Source: Agarophyton chilense | Taxonomy: Eukaryota; Rhodophyta; Florideophyceae; Gracilariales; Gracilariaceae | DNA length: 64,000 bases | Direction: 5' to 3' | NCBI GenBank assembly: GCA_030374765.1 | Contig: JARGXX010000099.1 | Span: 1,860,001-1,924,000, forward strand | Shown: in pieces, positions 31,405-40,710 of the stretch | Layout of the letters: each line of letters begins with the position of its first letter | Position numbering within the stretch: the stretch's first letter is position 1 | Translations under genes and position numbers: made by a program | The notes under the pieces: generated by a model | The model's database searches: none | The model's input: only the letters and a program-made list of their open reading frames with translations | What the model was told of the DNA's origin: nothing

Positions 31405-33171
31405 ATGGTTGTTGATCACTGGGAGGCGCTGTGCAGCTATAATCACGCCGGGGATGAACAACAGCGAAAGCTGGAAATGTATCGACGAATTATTAGCATA
31501 TCTGACCAGCATGGAGGTCGTTTGCTGCGTAAGCATAGCTTCTTTGTTCAATATATCCAGCAAAATGAGGAGCAAACTGAGACTGATCGTGCAGTAGTCA
31601 CTCGCCAATTAAAAGTGGTGCGAAATGCAAGCACACTGCAATCCAGGTATAATACATTGAAACCAACACGAAAACACGCCCTGGATACGATTGTGAATGC
31701 TTTAGAACTCCGACAGCAATCCGATCAAGATCGTCTGACCACTCCTGGAAACGTTTTCTTTATACAAGGATCTGCAGGCACTGGAAAGACGTATATGTTG
31801 AATTTGTTGCGGAATATATGTGAATCAAAAGGAATGATAGTTGAATTGACAGCTACAACGGGAATCGCTGCATCCCTTTACGAGGGAGGTCGCACATTGC
31901 ACAGTCTGCTTGGTTTGGGTGTGGGAGATAAAGACAGTACTACTACACAACTTTCACTGTTGTCCAAGTACGGTCCTAGGTCTCAACGAGCGGAACTTTT
32001 GCGCAATATACAGCTACTCGTACTTGACGAGGTTTCGATGCTCTCCAGAAGGTTGTTTGAGCTCATGGACGTGCTACTCAAAGACTTGCGAAGTTCTCAA
32101 ACACAAACGCAACCGCCATGTTTCGGTGGACTGTCTATAGTGTTCGCCGGCGACTACTCACAGTTGCTTCCTGTTGTGCCTCAGTCGTACATGGAGCTTG
32201 AGGCGGGTGGGAACGTTCGGAGAGTGTATACAAACATTTTGAACGAGTTGCCATGGAAAAGAAATCTCTGGACAGATTCCTCTGTGCAAGTTCTTTATCT
32301 CACAGAACAAGTTCGCCAAGAAGATGATCCGGGGTTTGCGGCTTTTTTGCGTGCCGTTGCGCGCAACACCATCTCGAGTACTATACCACCTCCACTGCAG
32401 TCTACTGGAGTGATGCAAACCGCATATACGTTTGTGTGGAAGTGGGTCACGACGCGGCGCAAAGAAGATGTAGATCTCAGCAAAATGATAATTGCATCCA
32501 CAAATCATTTGGTGGATGAACACAATACTGCTGCCCTGAATCTTTTTCCGGGTGAGCAAATCACTTTGCAATCCGCAACTACAGTACAGCCACTTCGAGC
32601 GCAGACTGCCGAGTCGGATATTTCGGACACTATTGTGCCTGAGTTTGCCTATGAATATGCTCCTAGTGGTATCCCTCCACACAACCTGTGCCTCAACATT
32701 GGTGTTCCTGTGATGGTTATTCGAAACGTTCTGCATCCAGTGTTGGTAAATGGAAAAATGTTTGTCGTAGTTCGTGTGGATCAGTTTATGATGCATGTGG
32801 CAAGGTTCAACGAAAACGGTCAAGTAATCGAGTCACAAGTGCTGCATCGCATTGATTCTGAGTTTTCCTTTGCAGACATTCCTATGATTCGAAGACAGTT
32901 CCTCATTCGACTTGCATTTGCAGCAACAGTTCACAAAGGACAGGGCAAAACTCTGAACGGTTTAGTTGTTGATGTGCGATCAAATTTCTTCTGTGCAGGT
33001 CAGCTGTATGTGGCGCTGTCACGAGTGCGAAGGAACGAGCATGTGTTGTTACTGCACGAATCTAGCCTTACGCCTGACAATCCACAGACGATACATCCGA
33101 TGCCAGTTCCACAAATCAATCCAGTGCTTCCTGAGGCTATAGAGTTTTGCAATCCTCACCCCACTACGTAG
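31405..33171 (+). CDS. Helitron PIF1-like helicase
   Basis: A 588-residue superfamily 1B helicase of the PIF1 type, the unwinding half of the Helitron machinery. Walker A is GSAGTGKTY (about residues 122-130), Walker B LLVLDEVSML (Asp 208), followed by the family motifs VFAGDYSQLLPV and, near the C-terminus, VHKGQGKTLNGLVVDV and GQLYVALSRVR. All look intact. It starts with ATG at 31405, three bases after the Rep stop and in the same frame. Helitrons usually encode both as one protein, so this could be read by stop-codon readthrough, by reinitiation, or represent a single CAG-to-TAG mutation. Confidence 0.92.
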   Translation: MVVDHWEALCSYNHAGDEQQRKLEMYRRIISISDQHGGRLLRKHSFFVQYIQQNEEQTETDRAVVTRQLKVVRNASTLQSRYNTLKPTRKHALDTIVNALELRQQSDQDRLTTPGNVFFIQGSAGTGKTYMLNLLRNICESKGMIVELTATTGIAASLYEGGRTLHSLLGLGVGDKDSTTTQLSLLSKYGPRSQRAELLRNIQLLVLDEVSMLSRRLFELMDVLLKDLRSSQTQTQPPCFGGLSIVFAGDYSQLLPVVPQSYMELEAGGNVRRVYTNILNELPWKRNLWTDSSVQVLYLTEQVRQEDDPGFAAFLRAVARNTISSTIPPPLQSTGVMQTAYTFVWKWVTTRRKEDVDLSKMIIASTNHLVDEHNTAALNLFPGEQITLQSATTVQPLRAQTAESDISDTIVPEFAYEYAPSGIPPHNLCLNIGVPVMVIRNVLHPVLVNGKMFVVVRVDQFMMHVARFNENGQVIESQVLHRIDSEFSFADIPMIRRQFLIRLAFAATVHKGQGKTLNGLVVDVRSNFFCAGQLYVALSRVRRNEHVLLLHESSLTPDNPQTIHPMPVPQINPVLPEAIEFCNPHPTT

Positions 33172-33364
33172 ATATGCATCAGTGCTCAAACAATCAGCCA
33201 AAAAAAATGTTAGACTTTTCTATTTGTTTGCGTGTACACCTGTTTTGATCTTCAAACTTTTCCCATTCCAGATTAAAGACGCACGGAGCCATAAAAAGCC
33301 AAATCACCAAGATAGTTTGAAACCAATGCATTCTAGTGCTACAAAGAGATATCCGGCGCCACTG

Positions 33365-33760
33365 TGCGTGCCGCTGCCGCTGCTAAGGCGCGCCGCGCCG
33401 CTAGCGGCCGTCAAGTTGCAAAGTCCATCACTTGAAATGTACACTGCAAGTTATAGTATTGGCGGCAGTTCAAACGGAAATATGTGCGTGCCACGGCCGC
33501 TGCTAAGGCGCTGCGCGCCTTAGCAGCGGCCGTCAAGTTGCAAAGTACTTGCCTGTACGTCGCTAGCGGCCGTCAAGTTGCATAGTCCGTCACTTTAAGT
33601 CTACAATGCAAGTAATAGTATTGGCGGCAGTTCAAACGGAAATTTGTGCGTGCCGCGGCAGCAGCTAAGACGCGCAGCGCCGCTAGCGGCAGTCAAGTTG
33701 CTAAGTCCGTGCCTGTACGTCGCAACTGCAAGTTCCAGTTTCGGAGGCAGTTTGAACGAC
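33365..33760 (+). repeat. three-unit GC-hairpin tandem repeat
   Basis: Three units (about 33365-33481, 33482-33643, 33644-33760) each begin TGTGCGTGCC or close to it, carry a GC-rich palindromic block with CTAAGGCGC or GCCGCTAGCGGC, then GTCAAGTTGC, and end GGCGGCAGTTCAAACGGAAA or a variant. The middle unit is longer because the GTCAAGTTGC block is doubled. It lies just downstream of the Helitron helicase. Confidence 0.75.
33493..33533. repeat. perfect 19-bp-stem hairpin with 3-base loop
   Basis: The left arm ACGGCCGCTGCTAAGGCGC (33493-33511), loop TGC and the exact reverse complement at 33515-33533. It lies in the second unit of the tandem repeat and would extrude as a very stable cruciform or RNA hairpin. 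Confidence 0.92.
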
Positions 33761-34074
33761 ATAATATTCTATAACTGCCCCATTGCTTTTAAAATAAAAT
33801 GTCCTTAACCAAGCTCACCATACATTTCAGAGCTCGTTTCACGACATATCTTTAATATATCGTGCACCAGCTAATGCTAAACAGCACAGCGCTTCTAGTA
33901 GCCGATAACCTGCTATGATCCATCACTTTACGTCGACACTGTCAATAATAGAATCTTCAGCAAGTTTGATCTTATATATCTGCAAAAGCCTACGCTTAGA
34001 GCTACAAACGCTACTAAAAGCTCAAGCATAATATAATAAGCTACATAGAAACGAAATAGTCGAGCAGAACGACC

Positions 34075-34108
34075 GCGGCGCGCAGCGCCGCCTGCGGCCG
34101 AAGGCCGC
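34075..34108. repeat. two adjacent GC hairpins
   Basis: GCGGCGC-GCA-GCGCCGC (34075-34091) and GCGGCC-GAA-GGCCGC (34094-34108), both with perfect stems and 3-base loops, similar in composition to the hairpins at 33.4-33.7 kb. Possible Helitron 3' subterminal structure, but no CTRR end follows within 15 bases. Confidence 0.6.
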
Positions 34109-34507
34109 TTTCTCTTGTCGGCGAATTAACAATTGCCCAGAAACGAGGTGTGAATCTGCATAGAAGAAATGATTATTTAAAAAGTGCAATTTCTTTCTTA
34201 GTTAGAACGTTTATCTTAAACTCTAGAGAGAAGAAGAGCAAATGATGATCAGGAAACGCGATACAAAAGCGAGTTGAACCATCAGATATCGGTTCCACTC
34301 TGACCAGACCAGTCTATCGATATTCGTCAAACGACTACGTCGATATCCCACAGCGGTTAACTAACCCGAAATCGGACCCTAGCAACTCTTCAGTAGTGCC
34401 AGGACCGACAAGACTTGATCAAGCAACCAGAACCTTTCACCTACGCGTTTACGCTATCCGCCCCGCTGCTCACCGGCAGACACTCCACTCCCAAAAGTAA
34501 ACCATCA

Positions 34508-34619
34508 AACGGCGCCTCATTGGGCGGGCGGCACACGTGTGCGGCGCGGCAGCCAGTGCGGCACCGTTGCACTCCGCGCATGAGTGCAACGGCGCCCTAT
34601 TGGGTGGGAGGCACACGTG
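34508..34619 (+). promoter_or_regulatory. duplicated 32-bp module with inverted CCAAT and CACGTG
   Basis: AACGGCGCC...ATTGGG...GGCACACGTG occurs at 34508-34539 and again at 34588-34619 with four differences. Each copy carries a reversed CCAAT box and an E-box/G-box (CACGTG). The pair lies 370-480 bases upstream of the oxidoreductase start codon and would suit an upstream promoter. Function is inferred only from the motifs and position. Confidence 0.4.
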
Positions 34620-34990
34620 GGCGTCCCGAACTGCAGAAGCTACCAACTACTGACAAAGCTTTTTCTCTACACATTTAGGCTCTCGAACACGTGCGAAGCA
34701 CGACACAGAGCCACTCGTCCTGTACTCAGTATCACGAATATCTCATGCCAGAACCTCACGCCAGCCCGCCTAAGGCTTTGGCCTTGCTCGGACTACGTCA
34801 CGCTCCACTCGTTCTGACTCGATGTCACACCGCAACCAAGACAGAAGTGGAATGTAATGCCCATGAGCATGGAACGTCGCTTTGTCAAGAGCAAAGGCAT
34901 ACTCTTAACAGTGTCAAATGAGTGCCCAACCTTGTACTGCTTTCGTGCTCTTCCCTGGGCACATTTCTATCGCAATTGCATCCACGGAAC

Positions 34991-36160
34991 ATGAACAACG
35001 AAAAAAGTACCTTAACGTATGGGATTGTTGGAGTGGGGCTCATGGGCAAAGAACACATTCGCAATCTGCTCCGAATCCCAAGTGCGCAAATTACGTGCGT
35101 CGCAGACGATTATCAAGAGTCAATCGTCACCTGCCGTGGCCTCCTCGAAATCGAAGCCCCCGACCAAGTTGCCCATATCCAGTTCTTCGGAAACTCAAGG
35201 GACCTGTTCGCTGCAAATCTATGTAACGTCGCTGTCATTGCAACTCCGAATCACACGCACCACCGTGTACTAAAAGAAGCATATGACATCGCAAACCCTG
35301 ACATGCATATCCTAGTAGAGAAACCACTGTGCACAACCATAGAACATTGTCGAGAAGTTATCGATGCAGCTAACGGGCGTTCTGGACGTACATATGTGGG
35401 TCTTGAATATTGTTATATGCCACCGATAGCCAGGATTATAGCAGATTCCAAGATGGGGGTGATTGGTATTCCAAAAATGGTTGCGATTCGCGAGCACCGC
35501 TTTCCGTTCCTGAAGAAAGTTCGCAACTGGAATCGATTCTCAAGAAATACTGGCGGAACATTTGTAGAGAAATGTTGTCATTTCTTCGATCTATTCAACC
35601 GCATCCTTCACCCCGCAGTTCCGCTCTCAGTCTTCGCGTCAGGAGCTCAAGATGTCAACCACCAGGATGAGGTGTACGATGGTGAAAAGTCCGATATTGT
35701 CGATAATGGCTTTGTGATTGTTCAGTACTCTGGGAGCACGAGAGCATGTTTGGATCTGTGCATGTTTGCTGAAGCAAGTCGATCTCAAGAAGAAATTTCT
35801 ATCACTGGATCCGAGGGGAAACTTGAAGCCTTCCTCCCACAGCTTGAAGTGCGAAAAGGACTACGAGGACGGCATTCCTGTGGAAATGTAAGTGTGGAGG
35901 TAGTGAACGACGAACGAATTCAGTATCAGGGTCATCATCATGGTAGTTCCTACCTCGAACATTTGGACATCATGAAAGCCTTGAAGTCGACGAAACGAGA
36001 GGGGCATGGAAATATTTCCACCGCAGGATTGCTTCAGGGCTTGGTCTCTGTGGCTATGGGGGTGGCTGCTCACATTTCAGCCGAAGAAAATCGTGTGGTT
36101 CGTATGTCGGAATTACTTACTGACAAGGAACTGAAGTGTGTCCCAGTTTTGGAGATTTGA
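34991..36160 (+). CDS. Gfo/Idh/MocA-family NAD(P)-dependent oxidoreductase
   Basis: A complete 389-residue protein, the normal length for the family. The N-terminus has the dinucleotide-binding fold, YGIVGVGLMGKEHIRNLL, followed by a second Rossmann strand with ADDYQE. The family's EKP motif is present (ILVEKPLCTT, the catalytic Lys), and the C-terminal substrate domain contains GGTFVEKCCHFFDLFN with its conserved His and Asp. Such enzymes oxidise or reduce sugars, inositols or related cyclic alcohols; the substrate cannot be told. I chose the ATG at 34991 because the Rossmann strand begins ten residues later; the frame is open upstream without a better ATG. No intron is needed. Likely cytosolic. 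It is an intact gene in a TE-rich setting. Confidence 0.85.
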   Translation: MNNEKSTLTYGIVGVGLMGKEHIRNLLRIPSAQITCVADDYQESIVTCRGLLEIEAPDQVAHIQFFGNSRDLFAANLCNVAVIATPNHTHHRVLKEAYDIANPDMHILVEKPLCTTIEHCREVIDAANGRSGRTYVGLEYCYMPPIARIIADSKMGVIGIPKMVAIREHRFPFLKKVRNWNRFSRNTGGTFVEKCCHFFDLFNRILHPAVPLSVFASGAQDVNHQDEVYDGEKSDIVDNGFVIVQYSGSTRACLDLCMFAEASRSQEEISITGSEGKLEAFLPQLEVRKGLRGRHSCGNVSVEVVNDERIQYQGHHHGSSYLEHLDIMKALKSTKREGHGNISTAGLLQGLVSVAMGVAAHISAEENRVVRMSELLTDKELKCVPVLEI

Positions 36161-37269
36161 GTTTGCCAACATATCTCAAAAATCAAATTTCAAACCGATG
36201 AACAGTTGAAGCTATGATTGGTTCTCCAGGAATGAACAAGCTGGCATAATGGAAAAGACGATGCAAGCAAGAATAAGGTGGATCGCCAACATCGTCTTAA
36301 TGGGCAACGCAATAACTCTGCGAGCAACACACACAAACACCCATGGAAATAAAAAAAACCCAAGAGAAAAAGATAAAGAGGTTTAAAACTTATCCTACCT
36401 TCGTACAAGTAGTACTTAGTTTTCGCACTTAGTGAAGAGAGCGCCGCCAGGTCAATGCAGAACCCCAGTTGGAGCATAAAATCCGCCCCTCGGTATGAGC
36501 ATGACAGTAAATGAATCGCCTCAAACAAATCAGTGATATGGCTTCGAACTACCTTCGAGGGTTACCAAGGGTAACCCTTACCTCTTCAAGCAAGCCCCTG
36601 CGCTTCTACTCCCAGCAAAACTGTGTGTTCTTGTTTTGATTTCAGTGAACATCTGCGCGCGCAGAGCTAAGCATGGTTTGATTGCAGACTACATCTCTGC
36701 GTGAGTGTTGAACGAATTTCAATCGCTGGCTGATAGATTGTGCTTGGAGGGAAAGGGAAAAGCGATCCGCTTCAACTGGATCCCTGGCGGCTATAGGATG
36801 AGGCGGGTTTGAATGGAAATGACATAACGATGGAGTATATTAGAGGGCGGGGCTGGGTGGGGTGGGTGGAAGAGATAAAAAGAGTGCCGCAGTCAACAAG
36901 TGGTGCATAGCCAGGTTTAAGGTGAAGCAAAGCTACACTGTATTGGCACGAAGGGTGAACATCGGTTGAACGTATCAGATAACCTTCCCTTGCGCCGTGT
37001 GTCGAGCGAGACATTCAACGCATTTCATTGGGCACTTCACGTGCTGGGTTCTCAATTCTTTCCAGTTTTGCTTACAGCGGCGGGTATGCAGCTCTAGGAG
37101 ACGCTTGTCCTCGTTGCCGCCGCCAGAGCTCTGCCAAGGGGCGCGCATCCCATGCCGACGCTCCAAGTGAAGTTTAGCTGCTTATTTGCATGCTTCCTAC
37201 TCGCGCCCAGTCTCGCACACTATCGCCTGAGGCTGCAACTGCATCGGCCGGGACTCGGAATAATTAGAT
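36161..37269. other. intergenic, upstream region of the ADA3-like gene
   Basis: No gene supported. It contains a 12-bp GC palindrome (CTGCGCGCGCAG, 36653-36664), a G-rich potential quadruplex at 36845-36866 and a purine-rich segment. Short frames on the minus strand here look like chance. Confidence 0.5.
36845..36866 (+). promoter_or_regulatory. potential G-quadruplex / GC-box tract
   Basis: Five G-runs of 3-4 (36845-47, 36849-52, 36855-57, 36859-62, 36864-66) with loops of 1-2 bases, including a GGGGCTGGG and GGGCGGGG GC-box core. It lies about 400 bases upstream of the ADA3-like start codon. Confidence 0.55.
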
Positions 37270-38445
37270 ATGTGGGAGGGGCGCACACTCCCAGAAAATG
37301 CATCTACGGCATCAGAAGATTCCATCAAAGCACCCCCTCCTTTCGATCCGTCCCATGTGAAACTCGGCCCCGGCGCCCTGCCCCCAGATGCGTTTGATCC
37401 TTTGAAGCAAAAACCAGAAGAATGGGCCCACTTCTGGAAAGTGGTCGACGATTTCTTTCAGCCTATCAACTTGGACGACGTTCGTTTTTTGCGCTCTATA
37501 CCCGTGAATCCATACGGTGGATTGCATGATGCAAATCTGCGCTTCCCTTTATTATCCAATTCTTTAAAAGCATCCAATTGCCAACGTTCAAAGCATGCGA
37601 AAGGGCTTAGAACAAGTGTTTCCTCATCCTCAACTGATCCCGAAAAGCAAAACGGAAAAAGAAGCTCCCCGCAGCTCAAAAGTCGAGAGGCGAGCCCTCT
37701 TGCGCGAACCCAACAGTCTTCCGACATAAACTCAATCACCAAGCGACTAACAGAAGTTGATCCAGAATCCCTAAAATCTTCCCTCAATTCATTTCCGTAC
37801 ACCCAGCGCTTAATTGCTGCTATGCTTGATGAAGATCCATCTGGCACTCCACATCCTTGCACTCCTTCAGCACGAAGTGCTCGTGCCGCCCATTTAATGG
37901 AAGACACTTTCTATCTTGGACAGGGCTCCGATACAGATTCCAGCTCCTTCCAAGTAGCCATGGAAACACGTGTCAAACTTGAGCTCATCGAGAATGGGTT
38001 GCTTGATGAGTCCCTCGAGTCTGGGCTTGATGCAGCACTCCGTCAGGAACAATGGAGGCTGCGGGACTTCAAAATGACTAATCGCATGCGGAAGACTTCC
38101 TTGTTCACTAGAATAATTGGCATAGAGCTGCGCCACCAAGCCTTTGAACGTGAGGTAAAACGACATGATGACCATGTGGAGATAGCATATTTAGAAAAAA
38201 TGATTGGCAATATGAAGAAAAACAAGAAATCACGTTCTAAGTATCAGAAGATGATGCAAAAAATGTTTGGGCGGTATAAAGAGCACGACAAAATTAGCAA
38301 ATCGAAGAAAAGCTCAGACACAATGTCAAATGGACGAACGCCCTCTGGATGCGAAGAAAGACGCGTGGTGGCGAAGAAGAAGAAGAGGAAGTCTGAGACA
38401 TATCCCAGTGTCAGCACCAAAGCTACCAAACGCGGATCGCAGTAA
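37270..38445 (+). CDS. ADA3: ADA3/NGG1-like transcriptional adaptor (SAGA HAT module)
   Basis: A 391-residue intronless frame. A Pro-rich N-terminus with PEEWAHFWKVVDDFFQPI is followed by a Ser-rich linker, then NSFPYTQRLIAAMLDEDP (about residues 174-191), the segment that precedes the Ada3 domain in homologues. The Ada3 domain itself (about 231-320) shows METRVKLELIENGLLDES, an amphipathic series with RQEQWRLRDFKMTNRMRK, and ends YLEKMIGNMKKNKKSRSK. The tail is strongly basic (VVAKKKKRKSE), a likely nuclear localisation signal. ADA3 bridges the Gcn5 acetyltransferase and Ada2 in SAGA-type coactivators. Start: first in-frame ATG. A polyadenylation signal follows 30 bases after the stop. Gene appears intact. 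Confidence 0.75.
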   Translation: MWEGRTLPENASTASEDSIKAPPPFDPSHVKLGPGALPPDAFDPLKQKPEEWAHFWKVVDDFFQPINLDDVRFLRSIPVNPYGGLHDANLRFPLLSNSLKASNCQRSKHAKGLRTSVSSSSTDPEKQNGKRSSPQLKSREASPLARTQQSSDINSITKRLTEVDPESLKSSLNSFPYTQRLIAAMLDEDPSGTPHPCTPSARSARAAHLMEDTFYLGQGSDTDSSSFQVAMETRVKLELIENGLLDESLESGLDAALRQEQWRLRDFKMTNRMRKTSLFTRIIGIELRHQAFEREVKRHDDHVEIAYLEKMIGNMKKNKKSRSKYQKMMQKMFGRYKEHDKISKSKKSSDTMSNGRTPSGCEERRVVAKKKKRKSETYPSVSTKATKRGSQ

Positions 38446-38475
38446 GCCAACCAGACCTTCATTCTCAAAGTCTGA

Positions 38476-38481
38476 AATAAA
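38476..38481 (+). terminator. AATAAA polyadenylation signal of ADA3-like gene
   Basis: Canonical AATAAA 31 bases after the stop codon, followed by a T-rich stretch. Confidence 0.6.
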
Positions 38482-38866
38482 AAGTCTTTTCCACGTCGTG
38501 ACTTTTGTTCTGCTGATGTTTACTTTGCCAAGCATAATCTGCAGTGATCTGATGATTGGAATCTAGAAAAGCCTCAACGAATGAGATTTCTGTCTTCAAT
38601 CTCGTCATCATTTCCATATCGAAAGCAAATCCAAAGAAAAACAAATGCATGATTGGGGTCTACATCAGGTATCATCCAGTTGAGCCTTGTCGACTTTACA
38701 GTTGCAAAAAGGTTTATCGACAAGTCTTCCATTCCAAAAAAAAAGAACCAGAATCGCTCATTCTTAAGACTCGACTAAACACATGGTTACTTGTATGCTG
38801 TGAGCTCAGCCCTATTTGTTCAAGTGGACCAGCACAGAGGACGCAACTTCGAGACACTTCCTTGCT

Positions 38867-39862
38867 CTATAACTGAGCCTTCTGAACAAAACTTGAGTCC
38901 TGTATAAGTCGGAACCTGTGCTCCCTTTCTTGTGTCTTTGAGTCTCGCCGCCCTTCCGTTGAAGTTGCAATGGAAACCAATGAAGCATTCGGCGGTCGTG
39001 CTTCACAATTCTGAGCCCAATCGAGGAGCTTCGATGCTACAACATTACAGGGTGTCCAATGCTCCCCGGTCTCTCCTCCGTTCATAGAGCGATGTAAGGG
39101 TGTATCCAGAACTTCTGGAACAATAGCTGCAACCGATGAGCCCTTCGGCAAGTCAATACCGACTGAACCAGCAAGCAAGCGCACAATCTGATGAACAGAA
39201 GCTTTGGCTGCACCAAAACCAAGCATTCTCGGAGCATGAGTTCCGGGCAACGCAGCAACGCTTCCAATCAATAACAGAAAGCCATTCTCTGCCATGAACG
39301 CACTAGCTAGCTTGGCAGTTACCAGACTACTTTCTACGCTCGTACGATACATGTACTCCATGGTTTCGAACAAGTCATCGTCCGTTAGGCCGGCTGTCGT
39401 AAACCCTAGTGTCGCATTCACCACTACATCGAACTTTTCCGCACATGAGGAAGCTAGACAGTTCTTGGCTATTTCTGCTTGAATGCGAGCCGGGGCCGCC
39501 GCCGGAAGAGCAAGAGAAACGGGAATATGTGAATCATTAGGCAATGCACAACCATTGACACCACCACATTCAACACTTGCGTCATAGAAATCAAGGGTAT
39601 ACACACGCCATCCGGCGTCGATAAAGTGAGAGACAATTTCCTTTCCAAGTGTACTGCCACCGCCAAAGACAAGAAGTGATTTCGCGTCCTTTGGCTTGCC
39701 AAGAATCGACATATGAAAAAGGTTCCGAATATGTTTGAATGTTTGTCTCTTTCGTAAGCCGAACGACAGATTGGAAGATCGAGAGCAAACACCGTCAGCA
39801 GTGAAAGCACTACGACGAAGCGCAGGAGTGGAGCATATGAAACCTGGTGCAAACTTTGTCAT
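38867..39862 (-). CDS. dihydropteridine-reductase-like SDR with transit-peptide-like N-terminus
   Basis: A short-chain dehydrogenase closest in motif order to quinoid dihydropteridine reductase: the glycine loop SLLVFGGGSTLGKEI, the AKASVHQIVRLLAGS helix, VAAIVPEVLDTPLHRSM and near the C-terminus WTPCNVVASKLLDWAQN and ATSTEGR. The enzyme regenerates tetrahydrobiopterin-type cofactors with NAD(P)H. The usual catalytic pair is Tyr-x3-Lys; here the site reads GFGAAK, so Tyr is replaced by Phe while Lys remains. The frame stays open to 39991, but I chose the ATG at 39862 (MTKFAPGFICSTPALRRSAF): this gives about 50 Arg/Ser-rich residues before MSILGKPKD, suggesting mitochondrial or plastid import. 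It is convergent with the ADA3-like gene, 3' ends 420 bases apart. Confidence 0.75.
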   Translation of the reverse strand: MTKFAPGFICSTPALRRSAFTADGVCSRSSNLSFGLRKRQTFKHIRNLFHMSILGKPKDAKSLLVFGGGSTLGKEIVSHFIDAGWRVYTLDFYDASVECGGVNGCALPNDSHIPVSLALPAAAPARIQAEIAKNCLASSCAEKFDVVVNATLGFTTAGLTDDDLFETMEYMYRTSVESSLVTAKLASAFMAENGFLLLIGSVAALPGTHAPRMLGFGAAKASVHQIVRLLAGSVGIDLPKGSSVAAIVPEVLDTPLHRSMNGGETGEHWTPCNVVASKLLDWAQNCEARPPNASLVSIATSTEGRRDSKTQEREHRFRLIQDSSFVQKAQL

Positions 39863-40710
39863 TGCTGAAACGCAGGATAGTTTCTTTTTTCTCCGAGAGG
39901 GTTGGTGTGGATTTGTAAATATCAGCTCCACGTCAAACAACTCTCGCCAAACTCCTTTCCAGCACTTCTGCTTGATTGACGCCAACGACAAGGATTATGC
40001 TCGAGTAATGAGCAGCGATGGTTTTCAAAACATGCGTCAAGGACGGGAAATCGAATACTCGGATCAGAACGAAACAATTAGCTTGTACTTATACCGTCTC
40101 CCGTTTATGATAGTTCTTTTTCTCGCCGACCTCCCGAACGTGGATCTATGGATTCTTAACACCTGGTTTACGAGTCAGTGTTGGGTCTTTTGAGGAAATA
40201 GAGGATTTACACAAAAGCGATTTTCTTACAATTCTCATAGACAGAAGTTACAGGACACACAACTGTCCCTCGTGGGTACGAAGGTACGAGATTTGTGTAC
40301 CACTTCTCGAAGAAACACTTTTCATACGTGTTGCCGGGTGTACGACCCGTTGAACAGCATTACAGTGACAGAAAAGTACTATAGAGCGGCGGCGACGACA
40401 AAGAAGTAAAGTTGGGGGGCAGTGCCTGCCTTCCACTCACACTTTCGCTCGTGAACAGTGGCTTCCCTGTCATCTCGGGTCGGCGTTTCGCCGTCATCGG
40501 TACCTCTATACCGTCGCCATACTGTGTCGATTCAGCCCCAGACAGCGTAAAACCATGCTTGGGTTAAGACTCGGAACAACTGTGCTGTAAAAAACGAAAA
40601 CCATCTGGATAACTCATCAGTTCATTCTTACCCCCGACAATTTCGGGTTTCAGAATGTGACGGTGTTCTCGTAAACCAAGCACCGCGCAATGAAGATGAA
40701 TATATTCTAG
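39863..40710. other. intergenic, no supported gene
   Basis: Contains the promoter side of the dihydropteridine-reductase-like gene. Frames on the plus strand at 39735-40193 are shadows of that gene's 5' end and flank. Confidence 0.45.

Larger units (their letters stand above)
28066..33171 (+). mobile_element. Helitron rolling-circle transposon (coding part; termini not located)
   Basis: It contains the two enzymatic parts of a Helitron in the expected order, Rep nuclease then PIF1-like helicase, in one frame with a single stop between them. The lack of other stops over 5.1 kb marks it as much younger than the surrounding elements. The 3' side (33.3-34.1 kb) is rich in GC hairpins, a feature expected near a Helitron 3' end, but no convincing hairpin plus CTRR terminus was identified. 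Confidence 0.85.

Noticed and set aside
32158-32823. 221-codon minus-strand frame opposite the Helitron helicase
   Set aside because: It is the antisense shadow of a strongly conserved helicase gene and has no domain of its own.
33365-33760. Possible CRISPR-like array because of regularly spaced repeats
   Set aside because: Units are 117-162 bp, unequal, with no constant repeat and unique spacer pattern; the genome is eukaryotic.
34415-34921. Short plus-strand frames upstream of the oxidoreductase
   Set aside because: They cover the promoter-like repeats and change phase; better explained as regulatory or leader sequence.
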